Shown here: positions 10,388 through 19,905 of the stretch, piece after piece
Layout of the letters: each line of letters begins with the position of its first letter
How positions within the stretch are numbered: the first letter of the stretch is position 1
Made by a program: the position numbers and the translations under genes
The notes under the pieces: model-generated
What the model saw: only the letters and a program-made list of their open reading frames with translations
What the model was told of the DNA's origin: nothing
Databases searched by the model: none
Assembly: GCF_035222375.1 (NCBI RefSeq)
Contig: NW_026946363.1
Span: 7,254,001-7,318,000, forward strand
Direction of reading: 5' to 3'
DNA: 64,000 bases
DNA from: Podospora pseudocomata
Lineage: Eukaryota; Ascomycota; Sordariomycetes; Sordariales; Podosporaceae

Positions 10388-12132
10388 CTAATTCCTTCTC
10401 CTCTGATTCACCATCATCGTCTCCTTCAACTCCCTCCTCACAACCTCATTAAACTCCTCGGGGTTATCCACATAAAGATGATGCCCCGCCTTCCTCACCA
10501 CAACAACCTTTACACTCCCATTCTCCTTCTCCGCTCCCCCTTCCTCTAGCAATTCTTTCTCTATTCTCTTTTTGATCTTTTCTTGGGCGGCATACCCCCC
10601 AGCAACATCCATCCAGTCGTTTTCTCCGTACATGAACACAATCGGGAAACCGTGCTCTTGTACTTCTGGGGTGGTTTCAGTCTTGGGGGAGATGACCTGC
10701 CGGCCGACGTCCTGAATGCGGTTGATGACTGGTGATCTGGCATACGCCCCCGGAGCGAGGAGATACGGCAGGGCATACTCGCCCGACCCACGCTGGCGGA
10801 ACAGAGCATAAGAGTAATCGTGCAGTGCTTGCTTTTCAGGCGAGGGCAGGTGGTTGAACCGGCGGGCTGTCCACCCCGAGACGAACCGGGGACCCAACGG
10901 CCCGGCAAAGCGGACGATGCTAAACGGGGAGACGTTTGCGTCCCAGAGCCAGACCAGCCACCCTGGAAGGGGTCGCTTGGGGGGCGTGGTGGAGGTGTTG
11001 GGCTGGGAAGCGACGGATTCCTTGTCGCTGGCTTTCGCGTTGACATACTCGGCGTTTTGGCCAGCGGGGGTTTGGTGGACGATGCTTTCCTGGTCCTGGG
11101 TGAACTCGGCTGCCATGGTGGAGGTTTCGGGCTCGGGCATGTCGGCGTTGACTGCCCAGGGATCCTCCGGGATCCCCACCGGAGACACCAAAATCAGTTT
11201 GTTGAGGTGGCCGGGGTACTTGAGGGCGTAAGAAACGGCGAGGTAGCCGCCCATTGAATGGCCCATCAATGTGAACTTTTCGAGCTTGCGAATCTTGCGC
11301 CATTCTTCGAGCGCGTCAATGAACCAACTCTCGGCCTCGGCGATTTTCTCTTTTTGTGTTTTGGCGTGGACCTTGAACGGCGGGCGGGAGGAGTTGCCCA
11401 TCCCTAGCATATCCAGCGCGTATAATTTCCAACCAGGTAATCTGGTGAGGGGTTCAAAGTTCTTGTAGAAAAAACCCAGCCCGGCGCCGTATCCGTGCAG
11501 CATGACGAGGGTGTTGTCCACATCTTCGCCCTCTCTTTCGATTGAGAACTCATTCAGGGCACGGTTCTTCCCCGACAGCTGCACCATTGATGATCGCCAG
11601 ACTCGCTGGCCGAAAGGATCGGTGTTGGCGAGATCTAGAAGGCGCGCGCCGACACTTGGGCCGGTGGCTTCGCGAACGTGAGGAATAAATGAGAGTACAT
11701 TCTGTTCGGCTTGTCGCGATGATAGGCTAGTCCACTGCATGCTCGTCAGCCACTTGTCCACTGATGCGCCGTGTTGGCTGCTGGAGCGGGAATACACACC
11801 CATTGATGCGCCGCCTCCTTGTAACCTAGGGGAAATGCCATCATTCTGGGCGTGTGTTTTCTCGGTGCACCTTCAGCGTGGTGCTGAGGGTGATATTGAT
11901 GCGACGGGTTCTTTTTGCGGTGCGTAGGGAAAAGGAGAGGTTGTGTTGTAGGTGGCGGGATCGAGGAAGAAGTATCCGTAGAGGCAGAGACCGATTCGGT
12001 GGACATTCGGCTGCTCGACTCCTTTGAGGGGCTTGCTGTTCCAGTCTTTTCTGAGGGCGGACCGGCAAACACGGACGAGGCGAGCTTAGGAATACGCAGC
12101 AAAAGACTTGTAGGGTTAGTAGACTTGAGCAT
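10388..12132 (-). CDS. Alpha/beta hydrolase, CLD1/ABHD4-ABHD5-like (candidate mitochondrial cardiolipin lipase)
   Basis: The last exon is firm (10388 to at least 11803; probably to 11825). It carries the whole hydrolase: oxyanion segment MLHGYGAGLGFFYKNF, LDMLGMGNSSRP, nucleophile elbow GHSMGGYLAVSYALKYP, acid loop MYGENDWMD and the His in AGHHLYVDNPEEF. This is the pattern of the yeast Cld1/Ict1/Ecm18 and animal ABHD4/5 family. Cld1 removes an acyl chain from cardiolipin in mitochondria. An upstream exon starting at ATG 12132 reads MLKSTNPTSLLLRIPKLAS, a good presequence. The best phase-compatible join I find is exon 12132-12077 to exon 11825, giving 497 aa, but the 5' site is non-canonical (GTCCGT). 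The region between also has an insert of about 80 residues on the central domain. Family firm; substrate and N-terminus inferred. Confidence 0.82.
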
Positions 12133-13055
12133 GGTGACGGTTGGAGGAGCGCGTCGGGACAGCGCCCCTTATACAATGCTCCTGCATTTGTGTCGGGATG
12201 GCGTGTCCGGTGCAGACAAGTGCGGGATAGAAGAGGTGTAAATTCCGCTTCCTCCGACAGCGAATTCCCCAGTCAACCAGACCGCTTGCTCAACAATGTC
12301 CAGCGATCGGATTTTACGTCGCTCCGCTACCCGATCATGGGAACATGGGGGGAAGGCCAAGCAGTGGCAGGCTGGGAGCTCAATGGTAATGCGGGCGAGT
12401 GGTCCCCTGTTTTTGCCGCTAACCATTCTCCCAAAAGTACCCGAACGATGACGTTGCAAGCCGAGACTGGAGACTGCCTGGGGACAGACCCCTGTGAGAA
12501 TCGAGAATCGAGAGCGAGCGGCCAGCCAAAAGGAAGAATTCCGGGTCCAACCGAGGGTGAGAAGCTCAACACCGCCCCAGTCTTTTTCCAACAACCCTCA
12601 AGTTTGCTGTTGTACCTAACCGGCCACCAGCCTGACGAATAACGCGACCAGATAGATATGCATCCATGACATTGAACGACTCGGCGATATACAAACTCCG
12701 GCATAACTGCGCAATTTGAATTAGGTGCATCTGCACTGCGACGGCCCTCTGACGCGGTTGGGGCTCTCTACCTATCTATCAACAGCTGACCGCTGGCTGG
12801 TTGACTGCGCATAGGGATAAGCTCAGCCAGCCCCTTGCCTACCACCCCCCCTTACCTTAGGTAACCTAGAGAAATTCCAGATTCTCAACGACCACCAACA
12901 AGCGCCACGCGCCCGCCGCGTGCAAACAACACTGATTGAACCGAAATCCTAACGAACACGCAATCCTCACCTTCGGAGTTCGATTCCCGACTCCGTCTCC
13001 CTCCGGTCCGCTCCCCGCCCTTCCCCCCCATCCGGCGGCCGGAACGAATTAGACC
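12133..13055. other. Divergent promoter region, CLD1-like / SPO7
   Basis: 923 nt between divergent genes. The SPO7-proximal part (12840-13050) is C-rich and looks like leader. No RNA gene supported. Confidence 0.5.
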
Positions 13056-14354
13056 ATGGCCGATACCCTTGACTCCATTGTCAAAGGCGCCCCCCTCTCC
13101 TCTGCGGCCGGCCTCACCTCCCGCAATGACCTCTCCAAAACAAGCGGTGTTACTGCCGAACCGGGCCCAGGAGGCGCAGATGAGAAGTCATCGTCGCCAA
13201 CGGGAGATCCCCTCTCCCACACGCCGTCCTCCCCATCCATGATCTACCTCAACCTTTTGATACTAGAAGCCTCCCTGCGCGTGCAGTATCTCGAGCTCCG
13301 CGCCCGGCGCCGGCATCACACTTTCTTTCTCTCGCTGCTCACGATATGGACGGCTGGGTTTGGGTACGCACTCTTTCTGGCACCAAGAGAAGACGGCTCG
13401 GGCGTGGGCGGGTCGGTATACTGGATGGTGGAAACAACAGAAAGGATGTGCTTCCTAGGTGGCGTCATGACCGGACTGCTCGTCTGGCTGACTGGGATCT
13501 GGGAAAGGGGCGTGAGGTGGCCGAGAAGGTGGTTTACGGTCAGCAACAGGGGGCTGAGGGGGTTCAACTGTAAGTTGGTGGTTATGAAAAGGCCGTGGTG
13601 GAAGGAGGCGCTGAGCACAATTGGCTGGTTTTTGACGTATGGTGTGTTTTCGAACAATGGGAGTTCTTACCGGTTTGTGGACCCGACCGTGTTGAGGGAA
13701 GTGGATAGGGAGTTGAATTTGAGCAAGGACTCGCATCCAAGTGTACATGTCACAAATTGGGATGAGGAAAAGGGGGGGCATGAAGAGGACCTGGCGCCGG
13801 GTGGGGATTATGTCAAGCTTCTGCTGCTGGCGAAGCCGTTCTCGCCCAGCTTCCGGGAGAACTGGGAGTTGTACAGGGCGGAGTACTGGGAAAGGGAGAA
13901 CGAAAGGCGTGCTTTGTTGAGGGTGAAGCTTAAGGAGAGGGACCTCAGGCTGCGAAGGGAACACGGGGGTTGGCTTTGGTGGCTTCCCTGGCGCAAGGTG
14001 GTGGACAAACCGTCGCAGCACCATCCCGAGAAGGTAGCCCATCATCCACACCACCCTCGCCATGCGGCAGTATTGGGTGAACACAAGCGGACGAGGAGCG
14101 GGAGTGGCACCATGAGAAGAGGAAGCATGAACCTGGGAACACCAGGATCGCGAAGCACGACACCGACGCTCGAGGTTGACGACCAATATCTCGGTGTCGC
14201 ACGAAAGGCAAGCACATCTTCTACGGCGTCTGAAAAGAAGCGAAAGAAGCTAGGCTCGGCCAGCAAAACACGACCTCGTGTGGAATCGAGGTCGGTGACG
14301 CCCGAAATAACGTCACCCTTGGCCAAAGAGTCGACGCCGACGAAAAGAGTATAG
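13056..14354 (+). CDS. SPO7: SPO7-like regulatory subunit of the Nem1-Spo7 phosphatase
   Basis: Single exon, 432 aa, start ATG in ACCATGG. Spo7 is the nuclear-envelope/ER membrane partner of the phosphatase Nem1. Together they dephosphorylate and activate the lipin Pah1, steering phosphatidate toward triacylglycerol. The family signature MIYLNLLILEASLRVQYLEL sits at residues 62-81, followed by two membrane segments (about 89-108 and 131-149) separated by a short loop, matching the known hairpin topology. The cytosolic part holds the conserved blocks RPRRWFTVSNRGLRGFNCKL and LLLAKPFSPSFRENWELYRA. The C-terminal 110 residues are basic, Ser/Thr-rich and probably disordered. It is divergent from a lipid-hydrolase gene; any functional link is only suggestive. 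Confidence 0.92.
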   Translation: MADTLDSIVKGAPLSSAAGLTSRNDLSKTSGVTAEPGPGGADEKSSSPTGDPLSHTPSSPSMIYLNLLILEASLRVQYLELRARRRHHTFFLSLLTIWTAGFGYALFLAPREDGSGVGGSVYWMVETTERMCFLGGVMTGLLVWLTGIWERGVRWPRRWFTVSNRGLRGFNCKLVVMKRPWWKEALSTIGWFLTYGVFSNNGSSYRFVDPTVLREVDRELNLSKDSHPSVHVTNWDEEKGGHEEDLAPGGDYVKLLLLAKPFSPSFRENWELYRAEYWERENERRALLRVKLKERDLRLRREHGGWLWWLPWRKVVDKPSQHHPEKVAHHPHHPRHAAVLGEHKRTRSGSGTMRRGSMNLGTPGSRSTTPTLEVDDQYLGVARKASTSSTASEKKRKKLGSASKTRPRVESRSVTPEITSPLAKESTPTKRV

Positions 14355-15192
14355 ATCATGTCGGTCAAGTTTCTGAGAAGAGTTTTTGGGCTTGAAATGC
14401 TGCTTCTAGCGCCTGGCTGCATTGCACACAGATAGACCTGCTTGGTTGAGCCGAGCATGCTTTCGTTACTACCCTGAATGCAATGCCCTGAGGCGGTGCC
14501 CATGTTGTCGATGTTTTTACTTGGTTGTCCAACGAAGTACGATGCAAGGTACCAGCTGAAAAGCTCTAATTCAACTCCTCCATAAGATTTGGGTATGACT
14601 CTCGACTCCTCAACTGAACAGCACATCCTGGGTGGATTTAATGAAGATGAGCATTCTTTTAGGTGGTTCTCTCTATATCGAGTTGGAGACGTTATCCTTT
14701 TATGTAAGACGGTGCATCAAAGCTCCCAACTTCTTTCACTGCGCCCCTTGTGGTATAAAGTCTCTGGACTGGCTAAGCTGCAGGTGACATGCCGCCGCCC
14801 CACACTGCTGCCTGCCACTCAAGTGTTCCCTTGCGGCAGGTTAGGTCTGCATCTCACTTGAGTCGAGAGCCACAAGCATAGCGGACGTTCATCTCACCAA
14901 TTCACACCGTCGACTTCAGTAATCCTCTACCAGGAGATTTTTTTTGGGCTCACTATATACCTACGTGGCGCGACACCATCATATCCCATAGCCTGGCAGC
15001 TCTCTCTGCCAAAAGACACACCAGCAGCCTTGGTGAGCTCATATTAAAGTCGGCCAGCGGAGTGCCTTGTCAAGATTTCACTTCCAGAACCCCAAGCCTT
15101 CAGTCAAACTCTTCTGCTTTGAATTCGCATTATCTGATTTGAGACCTCTCGTTGCGATCTCGTAAGGAATCAACACACAACAACCTATTGAA
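14355..15192. other. Intergenic, SPO7 to phosphatase-like gene
   Basis: 838 nt of tandem intergenic DNA, with a TATA-like CTATATA near 14952 and a leader with several short open frames. No gene recognised. Confidence 0.45.
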
Positions 15193-16194
15193 ATGGACAT
15201 GGAACGGGAAAAATCGCCCATCGCCGAAGGAGTGGTCCGCTCGGCACAAACCATGCGTCGCGCCCCTGAACCCCCATATATTCATATTCCCGTTCTCCCA
15301 GGACGGTCCGGCAACCCAACTCTGTCCATCGACCCTTTCTCGGATTTAAACAATTCCTCTGGTGCAGGTGATTACACAGAGGAGGAGCTCCGGGAGCTGT
15401 TTAGTCACCTCGACACCGAGCGAGCTATCGATCCGTCTCTCCATTGGCAGTACGCCCACCGCCGGCTGGCTCAGCCCATCCTCAATTTTCTTTACCTCGG
15501 TCCCGCCAGCAGCGTCAAAGATCATGACTTTCTTCGAGAGAAAGGGATAACGCTCATCTTTGGCGTCGCGGACGCTCGGTACAAGGGGATTCTTCGAAGC
15601 ATCCAGCGCGCCGCTGAAGAAGTAGGGATAGCGGCTGACAGTGTTGACGTTCCTCACATGCAGAGCATGATCGGACTATTCGGGCAAGCTGCCCAAAAAA
15701 TCAATGCTCACCTCATCGCTGCCGCGCGCTCTGATCCCACTGGTCAAAGGAAAGGCAAGGTCTTGGTGGTGTGTGAGACGGGAAACGACCGCTCTGCCGT
15801 TTTTGTGACGGCATACCTGATGAGTATGTTTGGACTTGATCTTGTCCAGGCGGTTCACTTTGTCGTGCTGCAGCGGTTTTGCGTGTCACTTACAGATGAT
15901 GACAAGACGGTACTGCAGACGTATCAGGATATCCTGAAGGCGAAAAGAGATGTGACGAGGAGTCGGGGTCAGCCACAGGATGGTAGCCAGGGGCAGGAAA
16001 ATCTCAGGAGCATGATCAAGAGGAGGTTGTCCAGGGCGACATCCTCCGTTCAGCCACAGCAGGGGCAGGGATCAACAGAGGATGTGTTCATGGAGGTTGA
16101 TGGAGATTATAGTGACGATTTGGAAAGATTCAGAGGTGGGGATGAGGCCGGGCAGAGGAGAGATTTTGCGCCGTTTGTGTCACGGGAGGTGTAG
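15193..16194 (+). CDS. Dual-specificity phosphatase-like protein with an altered signature
   Basis: Single exon, 333 aa, cytosolic (no signal or membrane segment). A DSP-like domain spans about residues 92-255: PILNFLYLGPASSVKDHDFL, then GITLIFGVADARY, and the P-loop region KGKVLVVCETGNDRSAVFVT. The P-loop keeps Cys194 and Arg200 (C-x5-R), but the preceding His of the canonical HCx5R is Val193. The usual WPD-type general-acid loop is not obvious; PHMQSMIGLFG occupies the expected place. These features resemble the STYX/FMI1-like group of fungal phosphatase-like proteins, so it may be a weak phosphatase or a phosphopeptide-binding pseudophosphatase. The C-terminal ~75 residues are Gln/Gly/Asp-rich and likely disordered. 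It is convergent with MET2. Confidence 0.8.
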   Translation: MDMEREKSPIAEGVVRSAQTMRRAPEPPYIHIPVLPGRSGNPTLSIDPFSDLNNSSGAGDYTEEELRELFSHLDTERAIDPSLHWQYAHRRLAQPILNFLYLGPASSVKDHDFLREKGITLIFGVADARYKGILRSIQRAAEEVGIAADSVDVPHMQSMIGLFGQAAQKINAHLIAAARSDPTGQRKGKVLVVCETGNDRSAVFVTAYLMSMFGLDLVQAVHFVVLQRFCVSLTDDDKTVLQTYQDILKAKRDVTRSRGQPQDGSQGQENLRSMIKRRLSRATSSVQPQQGQGSTEDVFMEVDGDYSDDLERFRGGDEAGQRRDFAPFVSREV

Positions 16195-17109
16195 GAGCCT
16201 TCACATAGGTCCTATTCCAAAGACAGGGTGGAGTTGTGGCACGCAGGGAGAATGCAGTGTTTTTACGCCGGCGGCCGCGAGAGAGGAGAGAAACGTGTGT
16301 AATTAATTTTGCTTACGGAGCATCGCTTTGAAGGAGTTGACAGATTCCTGGGACATGTGGGAAAACGGAAGGATAGGTCACGCGGTTCGGTTGAGTTCAG
16401 TTCAGTTATATACCCCCCTTACTCTTTGCGCACATGCACAGCAGAAGTGTGTTGCCGCAGATTGGTTAGCTAATGGCTAGATAGTAATGGACGCATAACT
16501 TGATGCTGAAACTGTCAATGCCAACTGTAAAAATCAACTACCTTGGTAAGACATGCCCTCTGTTGAGGACAATCCTTCTGGTAAAGTACAGCTCTAAATA
16601 AAACTGATGACAAGGCTGATTTCAAGACAACCCTACGTCATACCATTGCCCTCCGATGTCGCCAGCCCTTCTTCATCATTCTCCCAAGAGCAGAAATGAG
16701 ATGCTCAGGTCAAGGGATTAAGATCCCACACACCAGACACACCTCCGAAATATCACATGTTGCTCAGCTTCTTATGCAGCACGTTTTACGCGGGGAAGAG
16801 GGAAGGTCACCCCATCTATATGTACCCCACGTTTAAGTGTCTGTTCACCTGCATGCTGCATCATCCCACCCACGATATAGCACAGCTTCGAATCGACAAA
16901 AGTTTAGCAAAACCGTTGTTGTTGTTGTTGCGAAAATGTCCAGCTGCCTGTGGTATAAGGTACTAGGGTTCTGGCAGTAGTGAATCTCAAACCTCACATC
17001 AAGTGGAAAGAATGGCAGCACAGGTTTAAGATAGACATGCCAAAGTACGCAAATCCAATGCTGTATTGCCTTGTTGAAAAGTTCAAACTGCCTTCCCCCA
17101 TCTATCTTC
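16195..17109. other. Convergent intergenic region, phosphatase-like gene / MET2
   Basis: 915 nt of 3' flanks. It contains an AATAAA at 16597-16602 (plus) and a short TTG-type triplet run near 16915-16930. No coding region recognised. Confidence 0.45.
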
Positions 17110-18689
17110 CTACCAAGCAGTGATATCCCCCACCTCTGCCTCCCCAAACGTGCTGCTCTTGGTCACAACTCCAACCCCTTCCTCCTCCACTCCCTGATCA
17201 CCCACATCCTTCTCCATAATATCTGGGAGCACCTCCTTCAAAAAGCCAAGAATATACCGATTCACCTGCTCAAACTGCAACAGGAAAGCATCGTGCCCCT
17301 CCGGGCTGTCTATCCTCTCCAATCTCGCATCAGGAATATGTGCCGCCAGCTCTTCCTGCTCCGCAAAAGTAAACAACCCGTCGCTCTCGATACCCAAAAC
17401 AAGAGTAGGTTGCTGAATCAAAGCCAGCGCCTCGGCAACGGTCGGGGCGCGGTCGCGGCTCACGTCGTGGGTGTCCAGCTTGCGGGTCATGGCGATGTAA
17501 CAGTTGCTGTCGAAGCGCTTGACGAACTTCTGTCCCTGGTAGCGGAGGTACGACTGCGCGGAAAAGTAAGTGGATTGCGCGGGCATAACCTCTCCTCCTG
17601 TCAAGCTCTCCTTGGCTGGGCCGTGAAACTGAGGGTCAGGGGCTGCCTCTTCCGCCTCTGCAGCCTTGTCTGCCCTGCTTTTCCCATTGATGGAAGAAGG
17701 CGAAAGCGGGATATTTTCGCTCTGGCTGTTGGTCCGGGGCGGGGATCGCTTCCACTTGTGCCCGTCATTGTGGATGTGGAAATGGGCTTCGGACGGGGTG
17801 GTGGGGTCCGGCCTCTCGCGGATGGCCTGCCGCTTGGAGGGATCCGGGGTGTTGCGGCCGAATCGTGCCTCGAACGAGTTTCGGCTCCGGTACGTCAGCA
17901 AGGCGGCCATGCGCGCGGCTCCGAGACCGGTGACGGGTGGGTCCTCATAGGAATAATACCCATCTTCATACTTGGGGTCGGCGTAGATGGACTGCCGTTG
18001 GGCTTCCCCCCAGCTGATGCCCCAGGCGCTGTGTCGGCTCGAGGTGGCGATGGGGACGACGCACCGCACATACTCCTTGCCGAGGTAGGCCCATTCCAAC
18101 ACAAACATGCCACCGAGGGAGCCGCCGATCACGGCTGCCACCTGCTTGACGCCCAATTCATCTAGGAGCAGCTTGTGAAGCCTGACATCATCCCTGATGG
18201 TGGTGAGGGGAAATTCTGGTCCGTAGTTGCCCTTGGAGGCATCTCCGTCTTTGGCGGTGACGGGACTGGCGGTTCCGTATGGGCTCCCCAGGCTGTTCAT
18301 GCATACGATGAAAAAGCGAGTTACGTCGAAGGCTCTCCCTGCCCGGCCCAGCAGAGGGCCCCACCAGTCGCTCACATCGGCGCTGCCAGTGAGAGCGTGG
18401 CAGATGACCATGGCATTGTCGCCCTCCGGGTTGAGAGTGCCTCTCGTGGTGTAGGCAACAGGTACATTTCGCAGAGTCACTCCAGACTCGAGGGTGAAGG
18501 ATGGAATAATGGCGATTTGCTGGTCCGGGATGAGGGTAGCGAACGGATTCTCAGGCTGAGATGTGATTCTTTCTTGGAAGTATTCAGTCACCGGTCTTGA
18601 TTTTATGGGAGGTCAAAAAAAGGAGCCAGAGGTTGACCTGACTCACCATATACTGGCTTCTCGCCCTCAACGCTGATGTGTGACGGCAT
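17110..18689 (-). CDS. MET2: Homoserine O-acetyltransferase
   Basis: Makes O-acetylhomoserine from homoserine and acetyl-CoA, the entry to methionine synthesis. I read two exons: 18689-18647 (MPSHISVEGEKPVY plus one nt) and 18572-17110, total 501 aa. The 74-nt intron starts G|GTGAGT, has a GACTGAAT branch-like site and ends CTTCCAAG; the junction codon becomes Glu (...VYERITSQPENPF). The shorter GTG-initiated frame from 18591 is therefore partly intron. Family marks: SFTLESGVTL, NAMVICHALTGSADVSDWW, nucleophile motif VIGGSLGGMFVLEW, acid LGIESDGLF and catalytic His SPEGHDAFLL. Between the lid and the C-terminal lobe there is a roughly 80-residue low-complexity insert (about residues 290-370) relative to bacterial MetX, as is known in fungal proteins. 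No clear sulfur-regulator site was seen upstream. Confidence 0.94.
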
Positions 18690-19904
18690 GATGGGTGAGG
18701 TATGTGCTGTGGAAAAGATGAAAAAGACCGGCTGTAAGTGACAAGAGCGAATGTGTCAAACCAGAAACACAAATGGGGCTAGAGTTGGAACAGAGGGGTT
18801 GTTCCAGAAGGGCGGGAAAAGATCAATGAAGAAGGAGTCATGGAAATTCGGGAATCATAACAGAAAAGAAAGAAAAAAAAAGGCTCTTCATAATATAAGT
18901 GCATGCAGGAGGCTTCCAATGCATGGCCCCCTACCCACGGTCAGGAACAGTCATCGGTCATCAAGTTATCCGCGTGGGTGGATGGATGGGAACGTGCTTG
19001 CACAGCAGGAGCCGCAAGCGTGGATTGCGCCATCGCTAGCACCCATCTCTGGCACGGGCACACGCGGGATTGATCGAGAGGGTGTTCTCTCCATTCTCCA
19101 TTCACCCATCCAGGGCACTCTGTTCTGCTACCCAAAGCGCTGGAAGGGCCAGAACGGGCAAGGTTCTGGGCAGAACATCGCCGGCAATCGGCCTTTTCTT
19201 GGTGGTTTAGAGTGGGGCAGAGGCGCACTGATCCCAGATGCCCCGACTTTTGGCTGTTGGACTGCGACCAGGTAGACAGTACTCGCAAACACCGCATGAC
19301 TGTCACCCAAAGCCAGGTACTCTACTACAAAAATAACCAACCTCCAATTCGACCTATCAGCCCCACCTTGTTATCTTGGCAGCCTCACCCAACAAGGCTG
19401 CCGTTTTTGATCTGCCAAGCTTTTGTTGCAGCAGAACGCAGCGACCACGACCACGAGCTTGCAGTTTGGCGATTCTCACGCGAATCACCAACTTCTATCC
19501 TTCACCAACATCCAACTCGAGCCAGCGACGCCGACGAGCAGCAATCAATACATCGGCCCAATTCCCTCCCTCTATGCGGTGAGGCCGAATCAAAGGAATT
19601 TCAGAAAGCATTGCAAACGATACTTCGTCTCGGTCCATTCGGTACGTGAATTGCTGATTGTACCATCTTTGCCTGCCTAGGACACTTTTTTGTTGTCTTG
19701 GGGTCGAAGAGCTCAACCACATCTACCCCGTCTGCGATATGAGTACCGCGAAACGATCTTGCCTGTCATCTCGGAATTCTAATACACATTAAGGTGTTGA
19801 TAGGTATAACTTTTGCATCGTTGAGCTAGCGCGACAGCGCCTGCGGATTGCAGTCCGCATCACCAATAAATGACCCAAATACGATACCTTCGATATCACA
19901 ATTA
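18690..19904. other. Divergent promoter region, MET2 / THO2
   Basis: 1.2 kb between divergent genes. The THO2-proximal part looks transcribed: a candidate leader intron (GTACGT at 19642 to CCTAG at 19680), a 17-codon upstream ORF at 19739-19792 and an 11-codon one abutting the THO2 start. Weak frames at 19212-19680 have no recognisable family. Confidence 0.5.
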
Positions 19905-19905
19905 A
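19870..19905 (+). promoter_or_regulatory. Short upstream ORF overlapping the THO2 start (TAATG)
   Basis: An 11-codon ORF starts at ATG 19870 and stops with TAA 19903-19905, whose last A is the A of the first THO2 ATG (19905). If the transcript start lies upstream, ribosomes would terminate exactly where THO2 begins. It could be irrelevant if the real N-terminus comes from an upstream exon. Confidence 0.5.

Noticed and set aside
12978-13000. GTTCGATTCC resembling a tRNA B box
   Set aside because: No matching T-stem, no A box or acceptor stem upstream; lies in the C-rich SPO7 leader.
17071-18165. 364-codon plus-strand frame over MET2
   Set aside because: Antisense shadow of MET2 with no family similarity.
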